Positions 16,831 to 29,948 of a stretch of DNA of 64,000 nt are shown in pieces (positions within the stretch are counted from its first letter, which is position 1; each line of letters opens with the position of its first letter). The notes under the pieces are model-generated. The model ran no database searches. It saw only the letters and a program-made list of their open reading frames with translations, and was not told the origin of the DNA. This DNA is from Tessaracoccus sp. MC1865 (lineage in GTDB: Bacteria; Actinomycetota; Actinomycetes; Propionibacteriales; Propionibacteriaceae). The DNA is taken from the NCBI RefSeq assembly GCF_017815535.1, contig NZ_CP072596.1, positions 2,697,614 through 2,761,613 on the forward strand, given 5' to 3'. Made by a program: the position numbers and the translations under genes.

Positions 16831-18402
16831 ATGCAGGATCTGGGGCCCGATCTCGCCCACTGGTTCGACCTGGACCACGTGCCGTACACGGTGCGCGGGT
16901 CGAGACTCTTCGTGCGCCGCTCCGACGACGGGCTCACCGTGTACCGGGCGGCCTATGAGCGGCCGCTCGCCGACAGCATCGCCGTGCGCGGCCTTCGCGT
17001 CCTCGACGGCGAAGGTAGCCCCGCAGACGTCGAACTCGTCGACCCCTGGCGCATCACCTTCACGGGCGGGGCCCACCTCTACGTCACCGCCGACGACGAG
17101 GTGGTGGTGGAGCTCCCGCCCCGCTTCCGGGTGGAAGGTGCGGTCAACCGTGCCGAGACCACCCTGCGGATCGCGGGGGCGCCTGAGGACGGGCCTTCCC
17201 AGGTGGCAGCCGAGCTCGGCCGCTGGATGGCGAAGTGCCCCACCGTCGACGAGCGGTGGCGCGACATCACCCGCTTCTGTTGGTGGGTGCTGGGCGCCAA
17301 CACCCTCACGTTGGACGCCCCCGAAGGCCTGAGCCGCGCAGTCGTGCCGTCGAAGATCGGATACGTCGGCCTGTGGCAGTGGGACGCCTACTTCATGGCG
17401 ATCGGGCTGCGCCACGGCGACATCGGGCTGGCCACCGAGCAGCTCCGCATCGCGTTGGCCTACCCCTGCGACGACGGCCAGCTGCCCGACGTCGTGCACG
17501 AGGACGGCATCCTCGCCTCCTCCGACGACCTGCCACCCGGCGACCTCAAGAACCTCCGGCGCATGGGCTCCCCCAGCCTGGCGCACTCCCGCGTGCCGCT
17601 GACGAAGCCGCCGCTGACAGCGCTGGCGGTGGCGTTGCTCGCCGAGCAGGCGGGCCCGGCAGTGATCGACGAGTTCCTGCCCACCATGCTGGCCGCCCAG
17701 GAATGGTGGTACTCCACCTCGGCGCCCGCCGGGCACCCGGCGTACCTGCATCCCTATTCGTCGGGCCTGGACGACTCGCCGATCTTCGACGACGACGCCA
17801 TCCTGGTGTCCCCGGATCTCACGAGCTACCTGATCCTCGCCGACCGCCTGCTGGCGGACTGGCTCGAGGAGCGGGGCGAGGCGGCGGCGGCCGAGAGGTG
17901 CCGCTCCCGTGCCGACCGCTCCGTCGCGGCGCTGGCGGGCACGTGGGATGAGAGCCGGGCGTTCTTCCCGAGCATCGGCGAGCACGGCGACCCCGTGGCC
18001 TCCGAGACCATCGTCTCGCTCATGCCCGTGCTGGTCGAGGGGCTCCCGGAGCGCCTGCTCGACGCCCTGCTGGCGGCGATCAACGACCCGCAGCGGTTCG
18101 CCACCGCCCATCCGCTGCCCACCGTGGCCGTGCGCGACGACGACTTCTCCCCCACCCGCATGTGGCGCGGCCCCGTGTGGGTGAACACGAACTGGCTGGT
18201 GGCCACCGGACTGCGCGCCCGCGGCCGCGATGCCGAGGCGGAGCGCATTGAGCGGGCCACCGTCGAACTGGTGGCCGAGCACGGGCCCAACGAGTACTTC
18301 CGGCCGGACACCGGCGCGAAGCCGCCCCGTGCCACCACCGTCTTCGGTTGGTCGGCCGCCCTGACGGTGGACCTCGCGGTGCGACTCAGCGGCCACATCT
18401 AG
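16831..18402 (+). CDS. (alpha/alpha)6-barrel glycoside hydrolase (GH63/trehalase-like)
   Basis: Probable cytoplasmic glycosidase for the sugar imported by the preceding ABC transporter; no signal peptide. 523 residues. The C-terminal two thirds show motifs of the GH63/GH37/MGH1-like barrel: WQWDAYFMAIG (from about 180), SGLDDSP (about 310, holds the general acid Asp of GH63-like enzymes), GPVWVNTNW (about 447) and GPNEYFRPDTG near the end. The first 130 residues form a beta-rich domain. Specificity (alpha-glucoside, mannosylglycerate, other) cannot be assigned. AAGGAGA precedes the ATG. Last gene of the operon that starts at 12716. Confidence 0.82.
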   Translation: MQDLGPDLAHWFDLDHVPYTVRGSRLFVRRSDDGLTVYRAAYERPLADSIAVRGLRVLDGEGSPADVELVDPWRITFTGGAHLYVTADDEVVVELPPRFRVEGAVNRAETTLRIAGAPEDGPSQVAAELGRWMAKCPTVDERWRDITRFCWWVLGANTLTLDAPEGLSRAVVPSKIGYVGLWQWDAYFMAIGLRHGDIGLATEQLRIALAYPCDDGQLPDVVHEDGILASSDDLPPGDLKNLRRMGSPSLAHSRVPLTKPPLTALAVALLAEQAGPAVIDEFLPTMLAAQEWWYSTSAPAGHPAYLHPYSSGLDDSPIFDDDAILVSPDLTSYLILADRLLADWLEERGEAAAAERCRSRADRSVAALAGTWDESRAFFPSIGEHGDPVASETIVSLMPVLVEGLPERLLDALLAAINDPQRFATAHPLPTVAVRDDDFSPTRMWRGPVWVNTNWLVATGLRARGRDAEAERIERATVELVAEHGPNEYFRPDTGAKPPRATTVFGWSAALTVDLAVRLSGHI

Positions 18403-18468
18403 ATCTGGGGTGGTCAACGACCCCGGATCCAGATTCGGGGCCACCGCCGCACGCGCGAAACACGAAAA

Positions 18469-18496
18469 GGGTCCGGGAGGTGAACCTCCCGGACCC
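18469..18496 (-). terminator. Strong intrinsic terminator between convergent operons
   Basis: GGGTCCGGGAGGT and ACCTCCCGGACCC form a 13-bp perfect inverted repeat around a GA centre. On the minus strand the hairpin is followed by CCTTTTCG, a short T-run, so it best serves the ebg-like operon ending at 18510; it can also stop the plus-strand glycosidase transcript. Confidence 0.8.
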
Positions 18497-18509
18497 GTCT
18501 CGTGTCAGA

Positions 18510-20497
<1,988 letters not shown>

Positions 20498-20498
20498 G

Positions 20499-23507
<3,009 letters not shown>

Positions 23508-23515
23508 CTATGGAA

Positions 23516-23595
23516 TGTAACCGGTTTCATTTGCCAATATACATAACCCCCACCGCGCTGTCACGCCGGGGGTGCCTAAAATGAAACCGGTTTCT
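23516..23595. promoter_or_regulatory. Divergent ebgA / lacI-type regulator promoter with two operators
   Basis: TGTAACCGGTTTCA at 23516-23529 and TGAAACCGGTTTCT at 23582-23595 (core GAAACCGGTTTC a perfect palindrome). The minus-strand ebgA promoter has -35 GTGACA (23559-23564), a 17-nt spacer and -10 TATATT (23536-23541); the first operator lies at its start site. The second lies upstream of the LacI gene. The same sequence recurs at 12648 and 12685. Confidence 0.78.
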
Positions 23596-23663
23596 TTCTG
23601 TGGCGCCGAGAGAGCCCCGCTGATGCGAGAATGGGGCTGCACAAGCACAGGAAGGGGGCGGAG

Positions 23664-24674
23664 TTGGACTCGATCAAGCGCGCCACCATCGGCGACGTCG
23701 CCCGCGTGGCCGGAGTTTCTCGAGCCACGGCGTCCCGCGCGCTCAACGACTCCGCGCAGGTCACGGCCGCCACCAAGGAACGGGTGCGCGAAGCGGTGCG
23801 CGAGACCGGCTTCGTGATGAACAAGATGGGCCGGGCCCTGGCCGTCGGCCGCTCGGAGACCATCGCCATCCTCGTCACCGAGCCCCTCGACGAGTTCTTC
23901 GCCGACCCCACCTTCCTCACCGTGCTCCGCGGCATCACCGAGGGCCTCGCTGAAACCTCCACCATGCCGGTGCTCCTGCAGGCGTGGTCCGACGCGGAGC
24001 ACAGGCGCGCCCTGCGCCACTTCGAACGACGCGCGGTGGACGCCGTCATCTCCATCTCGCCGTACGTCGGCGGCGACATGCTCGAGGCGCTGCGCGAGGG
24101 CACGCTCCCTGTAGTGCTCTGCGGCCAGGTGGAGGGCCACCCCTACCTGGGGGTCTTCGCGAGCGTCTACGCGGATGATGTGGCGGGCGCCCAGCTCGCC
24201 GGGAACCGGATGATGGCTCGTGGCCGCCGTCGTGTCGCCGTCATCAACGGCCCGCAGGACAACCCCGCGGCAGTGGACCGCCTGCTGGGCTACCGGGCCG
24301 CGATGAGCGGGGCTTTCGACCCGGAACTCGCGGTATGGACAGGCTGGGACGAGGCCTCCGGCTTCGACAGCATGCGCACGCTCCTGGAGCGCGACCCTGC
24401 CATCGACGGCGTGCTCGCCGCCTCAGACCGCATCGCCGCCGGCGCGCTCCGGGCGCTCTCCCTGGCCGGCCGGTCCGTCCCCGGCGACGTGTCGGTGATC
24501 GGCTTCGACGACCACAGCCTGGCCGCTTCCACCGCTCCACCGCTGACCACCATCAGGCAGCCCATGAACCTGCAGGGCAGGCTGGCCACCCAGCTGGCCC
24601 TGGAGATGATCGACGGCAAGAAGGCCCGCAGCGTCGTCCTCGACATGGAACTCGTGGAACGCGCTTCGGTCTGA
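23664..24674 (+). CDS. LacI-family transcriptional regulator of the ebg-like regulon
   Basis: Repressor with N-terminal helix-turn-helix (ATIGDVARVAGVSRATASRA) and a sugar-binding domain (ETIAILVTEPLDEFF to GFDDHSLAASTAPPLTTI), about 336 residues. I choose the TTG at 23664 (encoding LDSIKRATIG) because AGGAAGGGGG sits 8 nt upstream; the ATG at 23631 adds 11 residues without a ribosome site. It is divergent from ebgA with CCGGTT-centred operators between them, and probably autoregulates. Identical operators at 12.65-12.70 kb suggest it also controls the EamA/ABC/glycosidase operon. It is not a close match to E. coli EbgR as far as I can judge. Confidence 0.9.
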   Translation: MDSIKRATIGDVARVAGVSRATASRALNDSAQVTAATKERVREAVRETGFVMNKMGRALAVGRSETIAILVTEPLDEFFADPTFLTVLRGITEGLAETSTMPVLLQAWSDAEHRRALRHFERRAVDAVISISPYVGGDMLEALREGTLPVVLCGQVEGHPYLGVFASVYADDVAGAQLAGNRMMARGRRRVAVINGPQDNPAAVDRLLGYRAAMSGAFDPELAVWTGWDEASGFDSMRTLLERDPAIDGVLAASDRIAAGALRALSLAGRSVPGDVSVIGFDDHSLAASTAPPLTTIRQPMNLQGRLATQLALEMIDGKKARSVVLDMELVERASV

Positions 24675-24695
24675 CGCTAGCCTGGGAACATGAAC

Positions 24696-24708
24696 TTAGG
24701 TGACCTAA
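24696..24708. promoter_or_regulatory. 13-bp palindrome upstream of the DUF2218 gene
   Basis: TTAGGTGACCTAA is a perfect odd-length palindrome, 16 nt before the DUF2218 start. Its half-site TTAGGT looks like half of a DtxR/IdeR iron box, but the spacing (3 nt between TTAGG and CCTAA) is shorter than the 9 nt of the classic 19-bp box. Confidence 0.4.
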
Positions 24709-24724
24709 CTCGGCAACCCCAGGC

Positions 24725-25072
24725 ATGAGCAGCGTCTCGTCCGTCACGACGGAGCGCCCCGCCCGGTACGGGAAGCAGCTGGTCGGCCATCTGGGGCGCC
24801 GCGCAGGCGGCGGGTGGTCCGCGGAGACCGAATCCGGCTGGGTGCAACTGGGCGACATGGGCCGCGCTGAACTCACCGCGGAGACCGACACCCTCGTCCT
24901 GCAGGTCTTCGGCCCCGACGCCGAGACCATCGAGCGGCTGGAGCAGGTCGTGGGCCGCCACCTCGTGCGCTTCGGCGCCAAGGATGAGCTTGCAGTCGCC
25001 TGGGTGCGCGACGACGGCACGCCCGGCACGGAGCAGCGCTTCTCGGATCCGGAACCCATGCACGCGGGCTGA
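24725..25072 (+). CDS. DUF2218 domain-containing protein
   Basis: 115-residue soluble protein. DUF2218 is a small alpha/beta domain found mostly in Actinobacteria and Proteobacteria, often next to siderophore-interacting flavoproteins. Visible family features are RYGKQLVGHLGRR near the start, LQVFGPDAETIERLEQVVGRHLVRFG in two parts around residues 63-88, and ELAVAWVRD. A TTAGGTGACCTAA palindrome lies 16 nt upstream, which may mean iron control. The reductase gene follows after 3 nt, so they are likely co-transcribed. Function unknown. Confidence 0.82.
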   Translation: MSSVSSVTTERPARYGKQLVGHLGRRAGGGWSAETESGWVQLGDMGRAELTAETDTLVLQVFGPDAETIERLEQVVGRHLVRFGAKDELAVAWVRDDGTPGTEQRFSDPEPMHAG

Positions 25073-25075
25073 GCC

Positions 25076-25630
25076 ATGGGCAGGATCCTCTTCGACACCG
25101 CCACCAGCATCAACGGCTGGATCGCCGACGAGCACAATTCGCTGGACTGGCTCTTTGCGGTCGACGGCGGCGACCACCCCGACGAGGGCCTGTTCCCGGA
25201 CGGCGCCACCGTCCTGGTCGAGGGTTCCACCACGTACCAGTGGGTCCTCGACCACGACGACATCCTGAACCACCCCGAGAAGTGGCAGGATTTCCACGGG
25301 TCGCGGCCCGCCTTCGTCTTCACCACGCGCAACCTGCCTCGGCCAGAGGGCGCGGACGTCCGCTTCATCTCCGGTGCGGTGACCGACCACATCGGGGCAA
25401 TCCGTGAGGCGGCCGGCGACGGCGACATCTGGGTGGTCGGCGGCGGCGACCTCGCCGGTCAATTCCTCGACGCCGGGCTGCTGGACCAGATCGCGCTGTC
25501 GGTCGCCCCCGTCGCCCTCACCGGCGGCGCCCCGCTCCTGCCGCGGCGCCTGGAGTCGGACCGCCTCCGGCTGGTCTCGGCGCAGGCGCACGGCCAGTTC
25601 GCCCGCCTCCTCTACGACGTCGTCGGCTGA
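25076..25630 (+). CDS. Dihydrofolate reductase-family protein (RibD C-terminal domain)
   Basis: 184-residue NADPH-binding reductase fold related to DHFR and to the RibD/RIB7 reductase of riboflavin synthesis. It begins MGRILFDTATSINGWIADEH, has the family EGSTTYQW segment and the cofactor-binding GDIWVVGGGDLAGQFLDAGL, then ends with FARLLYDV. Proteins of this type are widespread stand-alone paralogues with unknown substrate; it is not the riboflavin enzyme itself, since the deaminase domain and rib neighbours are missing. Likely in one transcript with the DUF2218 gene. Confidence 0.85.
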   Translation: MGRILFDTATSINGWIADEHNSLDWLFAVDGGDHPDEGLFPDGATVLVEGSTTYQWVLDHDDILNHPEKWQDFHGSRPAFVFTTRNLPRPEGADVRFISGAVTDHIGAIREAAGDGDIWVVGGGDLAGQFLDAGLLDQIALSVAPVALTGGAPLLPRRLESDRLRLVSAQAHGQFARLLYDVVG

Positions 25631-25655
25631 CTCCGCCCGCCCTGACAGGTGGATC

Positions 25656-26369
25656 TCACTCCGGGCGCAACACCGCGAACGGGTCGGTCACCACCAGTTC
25701 CCTGTCAACGAAGCGGAACACCCGCGCGGGCCTGCCGCCCTTCGCGCCTGAGACGGTCAGCTCACCCGTCGATTCTAGTTGCCCACGCCGCGTCAGCACC
25801 CGCTGCAGGTTCGTGGGCGCGACGTCGTGGCCCAGCGCCGCCACGTACACGGAGCGCAGCTCTGCGATCGTGAACTCCTCCGGCATCAGCGCGAAACCGA
25901 TATTCGTGTACGACAACTTGGCCCTCAGCCGACGCACGGCGTGCGCCACGACGAACCGGTGGTCGAAGGCCATCTCCCCCACGCCGTCGACGTCCACCCA
26001 GGCGGCGTTCTCCGGTAGCTCCGGCTCGGCGCCCGCAGCCACCAGCCCCAGGTAGCTCGTCCCGATGGTGCGCTGCGCCGGGTCCCGCGAGGGATCGGAA
26101 CTCGTGCCCAACTGCTCCAGGTGCGCCAACCCGGCGATATCGACCTTCGCCGCCAGGTGCCGCAGCACCGATGCCTCCAGGGTTTCGCCCGGCTCCACCG
26201 GCCCCGACGGCAGCGCGGGCACGCCGGCGAAAGGCGCCGAGCCCCGGATCGCCGTCAGCACGCACAACCTCGCGTCGGGGCCTCCGTCGCGCACCTGCAG
26301 CACCGCGCCGATTGCCTCGTGGCGGTAGAGCGCTACCCCGGCGGAGTCGCGGATTTGGCTGCTGGTCAT
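25656..26369 (-). CDS. nrtR: NrtR-type Nudix-related transcriptional regulator of NAD synthesis
   Basis: 237-residue repressor. The N-terminal Nudix-like domain binds ADP-ribose-type NAD metabolites in this family; its Nudix box (ASVLRHLAAKVDI) lacks the catalytic REXXEE pattern, as in NrtR. The C-terminal winged helix includes EEFTIAELRSVYVAALG and NLQRVLTRRGQLESTG. It is divergent from nadA-nadB-nadC, which is the standard NrtR target. TAGCAT lies 6 nt before its ATG, so its message is probably leaderless. Confidence 0.88.
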   Translation of the reverse strand: MTSSQIRDSAGVALYRHEAIGAVLQVRDGGPDARLCVLTAIRGSAPFAGVPALPSGPVEPGETLEASVLRHLAAKVDIAGLAHLEQLGTSSDPSRDPAQRTIGTSYLGLVAAGAEPELPENAAWVDVDGVGEMAFDHRFVVAHAVRRLRAKLSYTNIGFALMPEEFTIAELRSVYVAALGHDVAPTNLQRVLTRRGQLESTGELTVSGAKGGRPARVFRFVDRELVVTDPFAVLRPE

Positions 26370-26375
26370 GGCCGC

Positions 26376-26415
26376 ATGCTACAGTGACGCAAGTTTCCGC
26401 CTGAGAGACGAAAAC
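26376..26415. promoter_or_regulatory. nrtR/nadA intergenic control region
   Basis: Only 65 nt separate the two start codons. On the minus strand TAGCAT (26376-26381) serves nrtR; on the plus strand TACAGT (26380-26385) is a plausible nadA -10. GTTTCCG (26393-26399) and CGAAAAC (26409-26415) form an imperfect inverted repeat with a 9-nt spacer, between the nadA -10 and its ribosome site. It is a candidate NrtR operator. Confidence 0.5.
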
Positions 26416-26434
26416 CCACGGAGGGACACCCGCC

Positions 26435-27454
26435 ATGACGCTCACCCTGAACCGCACCTGGGAGCAGTGGACCGCAGACGAAGTCGCGCAGTGGCAGGAG
26501 CGCGTCCACGCGTTGGCCGTCGAGCGCAACGCGGTGATCCTGGCGCACAACTACCAGTCCGGCATCATCCAGGACGTGGCGCACCACGTCGGCGACTCCC
26601 TCGCCCTCAGCCGGCTGGCCGCCACCGTCGACGCCGAGACCATCGTGTTCGCCGGCGTGCACTTCATGGCCGAGACCGCGAAGATCCTCTCCCCCGCCAA
26701 GCGCGTCCTGATCCCGGACCAGAACGCCGGCTGCTCGTTGGCCGACACCGTCGACGCCGACCAGCTCCGCGCCTGGAAGGCCGAGCACCCTGACGCCGCC
26801 GTCGTCTCCTACGTCAACACGACGGCGGAGGTGAAGGCGCTCACGGACATCTGTTGCACGTCCTCCAACGCGGTCGAGGTCGTGCGCAGCATCCCGGAGG
26901 ACCGCGAGATCCTGTTCCTCCCGGATCAGTTCCTGGGCGCCCACGTGCGCCGCGCCACCGGCCGGAAGAACATCCAGGTGTGGCTCGGCGAGTGCCACGT
27001 GCACGCCGACATCTCCCCGTCGAACCTCATCGACGCCGTCCGCAGCAATCCCGACGCGGGCCTCTACGTGCACCCGGAATGCGGTTGCACCACCTCGGCC
27101 CTGTGGCTGGCGGAATCCGGCGAACTGCCGGAGGGCCGCACGCACGTGCTGTCGACGGGTGGCATGCTCGACAGGGCGCGCAACGAAACGCGTAGCCAGG
27201 TGCTCGTGGCCACGGAGATCGGCATGCTGCACCAACTCCGCAAGGCCAACCCGACGACGGATTTCCGCCCCGTGAACGCCCAGGCGTCGTGCCCGTACAT
27301 GAAGTTGATCACGCCGGAGAAGCTCGAGGCCTGCCTCGGCGACCCGGCCACCACGGCGGCGTACGAGGTCGACGTGGCGCCCGAGATCGCCCTCAAGGCC
27401 CGCCAGGCGGTGGAGCGCATGATCGCGATCGGCAACCCCGGCTCGGGCGAGTGA
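26435..27454 (+). CDS. nadA: Quinolinate synthase A
   Basis: Condenses iminoaspartate with dihydroxyacetone phosphate to quinolinate, the second step of de novo NAD synthesis. 339 residues, a typical length. The three [4Fe-4S] ligands are C100 (QNAGCSLAD), one of C216/C218 (HPECGCTT) and C286 ([10 protein letters not shown]). Substrate-binding motifs VILAHNYQ and VNTTAEVKA are present. GGAGGG lies upstream of the ATG. The stop overlaps the nadB start by one base (TGATG), so the nad genes form one operon under NrtR. Confidence 0.97.
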   Translation: MTLTLNRTWEQWTADEVAQWQERVHALAVERNAVILAHNYQSGIIQDVAHHVGDSLALSRLAATVDAETIVFAGVHFMAETAKILSPAKRVLIPDQNAGCSLADTVDADQLRAWKAEHPDAAVVSYVNTTAEVKALTDICCTSSNAVEVVRSIPEDREILFLPDQFLGAHVRRATGRKNIQVWLGECHVHADISPSNLIDAVRSNPDAGLYVHPECGCTTSALWLAESGELPEGRTHVLSTGGMLDRARNETRSQVLVATEIGMLHQLRKANPTTDFRPVNAQASCPYMKLITPEKLEACLGDPATTAAYEVDVAPEIALKARQAVERMIAIGNPGSGE

Positions 27455-29046
27455 TGCGCGCGCGGGTCGTGGTGGTGGGCACCGGCGCCGCCGGCCTGTC
27501 CACGCTGCTCCACCTCGCCGCGGCGGGCGTCGACACCATCGCCGTCACGCGGGCGGGTGTCACTGATTCGGCCACTGGCTGGGCCCAGGGCGGCCTCGCG
27601 GCGGTCTGGAACGCGGGCGACTCCTTCGAGGCCCACATCGCCGACACGCTCACCGCCGGGGTCGGCCTCTGCGACGAGACCGTCGTCCGCGACCTGGTCA
27701 CCTCCGCCCCCGGCTCCATCACCCGGCTCATCGAACTGGGCGCGAAGTTCGACCGCACGCCCGATGGGGAACTGGACCTGCACCTCGAGGGCGGCCACTC
27801 CCACCGGCGCATCATCCACGCCGACGGCGACGCCACCGGCGCCGAGATCGAACGCGCGCTCTGGGCGGCGCTGTCGCGCGCGCTGGAGGGCAGTTCCGTC
27901 CGCATCCTGGAGGACACCCGGCTCGTCGACATCCTGACCGAGGACGGCCGGGCCGTCGGCATCCGCGCGCTCGGTGACGAACCCTTCGAGATCCGCGCCG
28001 ACGCCGTCGTGCTCGCCACCGGCGGCATCGGCCAACTGTGGCCCGTCACCTCCAACCCGACGGTGGCCACGGGCGACGGCGTGGCCGCGGCCCTGCGCGC
28101 CGGCGCGACCGTGCGCGACATCGAGTTCGTCCAGTTCCATCCCACCGTCCTCGCGGACGAGGCGGCCACCGCCCGCGGGGTGCTGATCAGCGAGGCCGTT
28201 CGGGGCGAGGGCGCGTTCCTGGTCGACTCGTCGGGCCGCCGCATCATGGCGGGTGTCCATCCCCTTCAGGACCTGGCTCCCCGCGACGTGGTCTCCGCGG
28301 CGATCGTCGCCCACCTCAGCGCCACCGGCGAGGCCCACGCGTTCCTCGACGCCACCCACTTCGGGGCCGCCACGTGGGAGGCGCACTTCCCGGGCATCCT
28401 GGCGCTCTGCCGGGAACGGGGCGTCGACCCCGTGACCGAGCCCATCCCCGTGCATCCCGCCGCGCACTACTCGTGTGGCGGGGTCGCGGCCACGCTCGAC
28501 GGCGAGACCAGCGTGCCGGGGCTCTTCGCTGTCGGGGAGGTCGCCGCCACCGGCCTGCACGGCGCGAACCGCCTGGCGTCCAACTCGCTGACTGAGGCCC
28601 TCGTCATGGGCGACCGCGTGGGCCGGCTGCTGGCCGCCGCTCCGGTCGGGCCCACCTCGCACCGCGGAGTTGCGATTGAGCGGGTGGGCGTCAGCACCGA
28701 GCCGCGCCTCATCGACCCCTCGTCGACGCCTGCGCTCCGCGCCGCCATGCAGCGCCACGCCTTCGTCGCCCGCACCGCCGACGGCCTGGCCGCACTGCTC
28801 CGCGACCTCGGGGCAGCCCCGTCCACCGACACGCTGACCGACCGTTCCCTCACCGCCACCAACCTCCATACGGTCGCTGTGGCGATCGCGACGGCGGCCC
28901 TCGCCCGCCAGGAGTCCCGGGGCGCGCACCGCCGCGCCGACTTCCCCGGGCGGGCTGAGGCGCACCGCCTGCTTGTCACCCTCACCCACGGCGCGCTGAC
29001 CTGCAGCGCCGAGCCCCTCCCCACCGTCGAAAGGACCGCCGCATGA
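27454..29046 (+). CDS. nadB: L-aspartate oxidase
   Basis: FAD enzyme that oxidises L-aspartate to iminoaspartate for NadA. 530 residues. It has an N-terminal dinucleotide fold (VVVVGTGAAGLSTL), ATGWAQGGLAAVW, the succinate dehydrogenase-like active-site region (HSHRRIIHADGDATG, GVLISEAVRGEGAF) and the FAD motif GEVAATGLHGANRLASNSL. The start ATG overlaps the nadA stop; a longer frame reaching 27289 lies inside nadA and is rejected. Its stop overlaps the nadC start by 4 nt. Confidence 0.97.
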   Translation: MRARVVVVGTGAAGLSTLLHLAAAGVDTIAVTRAGVTDSATGWAQGGLAAVWNAGDSFEAHIADTLTAGVGLCDETVVRDLVTSAPGSITRLIELGAKFDRTPDGELDLHLEGGHSHRRIIHADGDATGAEIERALWAALSRALEGSSVRILEDTRLVDILTEDGRAVGIRALGDEPFEIRADAVVLATGGIGQLWPVTSNPTVATGDGVAAALRAGATVRDIEFVQFHPTVLADEAATARGVLISEAVRGEGAFLVDSSGRRIMAGVHPLQDLAPRDVVSAAIVAHLSATGEAHAFLDATHFGAATWEAHFPGILALCRERGVDPVTEPIPVHPAAHYSCGGVAATLDGETSVPGLFAVGEVAATGLHGANRLASNSLTEALVMGDRVGRLLAAAPVGPTSHRGVAIERVGVSTEPRLIDPSSTPALRAAMQRHAFVARTADGLAALLRDLGAAPSTDTLTDRSLTATNLHTVAVAIATAALARQESRGAHRRADFPGRAEAHRLLVTLTHGALTCSAEPLPTVERTAA

Positions 29047-29927
29047 CCACCCGGCAGGAGACGACCACCGAAGCCCAGGCCGAGCTGCAGCGCCTCGTCG
29101 ACATCGCCCTCGACGAGGACCTCCGCTACGGGCCGGACGTGACCACCCTCACGACGGTGCCCGCTGAAGCGCAGGGTGTCGCCGAGGTCGTCAGCCGCGA
29201 GACGGGCGTCATCTCGGGGATCGACGCCGCCCTCGTCGCGCTCAAGACGCTGGCCGACCGGGTCGGTTCCAGCGCCTCGGCCGAGGTCGTCGCGCCGGAC
29301 GGCACCCATGTGGCCCCCGGCGACGTGGTGCTGCGCATCTCCGGCCCGGTGCAGACCCTGCTCACGGCCGAGCGCACGCTCCTGAACTTCCTGGGGCAGT
29401 TGTCCGGCGTGGCCACCGCGACCTCCCGCTGGGTCGAGGCCGTCGCCGACACCGACGCCAAGATCCGCGACACCCGCAAGACCGTCCCCGGCCTGCGGGC
29501 GCTGCAGAAGGCCGCCGTCGTGGACGGCGGGGGCGTCAACCACCGAATGGCGCTCGGCGATGCCGCTCTGATCAAGGACAACCATGTCGCCGCCGCCGGC
29601 TCGGTGGGGGCGGCGTTCCGGGCGGTGCAGCGGGCCGCGCCCGGCATCGCCGTCGAGGTGGAGTGCGACACGCTGGAGCAGGTCCGCGAGGCAGTGGAGG
29701 TGGGCGCCGAACTCGTCCTCCTCGACAACATGGCCCCCGACATGATGCGTGCTGCCGTGGAGATCTGCCGCCCGGCCGGCGTGAAGACCGAGGCGAGCGG
29801 TGGCCTGACATTGGAGTCGGCCCACGCTGTCGCCGCCACGGGCGTCGACTACATCTCCATCGGCGCGCTGACCCACTCGCCCCGCGTCCTGGATCTCGGC
29901 CTCGACCTGCGCACCACCACCGCGTAG
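29043..29927 (+). CDS. nadC: Nicotinate-nucleotide pyrophosphorylase (quinolinate phosphoribosyltransferase)
   Basis: Converts quinolinate and PRPP to nicotinate mononucleotide, completing the de novo route encoded by nadABC. 294 residues. Family motifs: DEDLRYGPDVTT near the start, ERTLLNFLGQLSGVAT, RDTRKTVPGLRALQKAAV (substrate-binding Arg/Lys cluster), HRMALGDAALIKDNH, EVECDTLEQ and SGGLTLE with GVDYISIGALTHSP at the end. Overlaps nadB by 4 nt (ATGA). Followed after 21 nt by the DUF4031-HD gene. Confidence 0.97.
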   Translation: MTTRQETTTEAQAELQRLVDIALDEDLRYGPDVTTLTTVPAEAQGVAEVVSRETGVISGIDAALVALKTLADRVGSSASAEVVAPDGTHVAPGDVVLRISGPVQTLLTAERTLLNFLGQLSGVATATSRWVEAVADTDAKIRDTRKTVPGLRALQKAAVVDGGGVNHRMALGDAALIKDNHVAAAGSVGAAFRAVQRAAPGIAVEVECDTLEQVREAVEVGAELVLLDNMAPDMMRAAVEICRPAGVKTEASGGLTLESAHAVAATGVDYISIGALTHSPRVLDLGLDLRTTTA

Positions 29928-29948
29928 ATCGAGAGGCAGACTAGGTAG

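Noticed and set aside
15135..16937. 600-codon minus-strand frame
   Set aside because: Antisense to the two ABC permeases; low-complexity Glu/Arg/Gln/His-rich translation.
24696..24708. Canonical IdeR/DtxR box
   Set aside because: The palindrome is 13 bp with a 3-nt core, not the 19-bp form; kept only as an unassigned palindrome.
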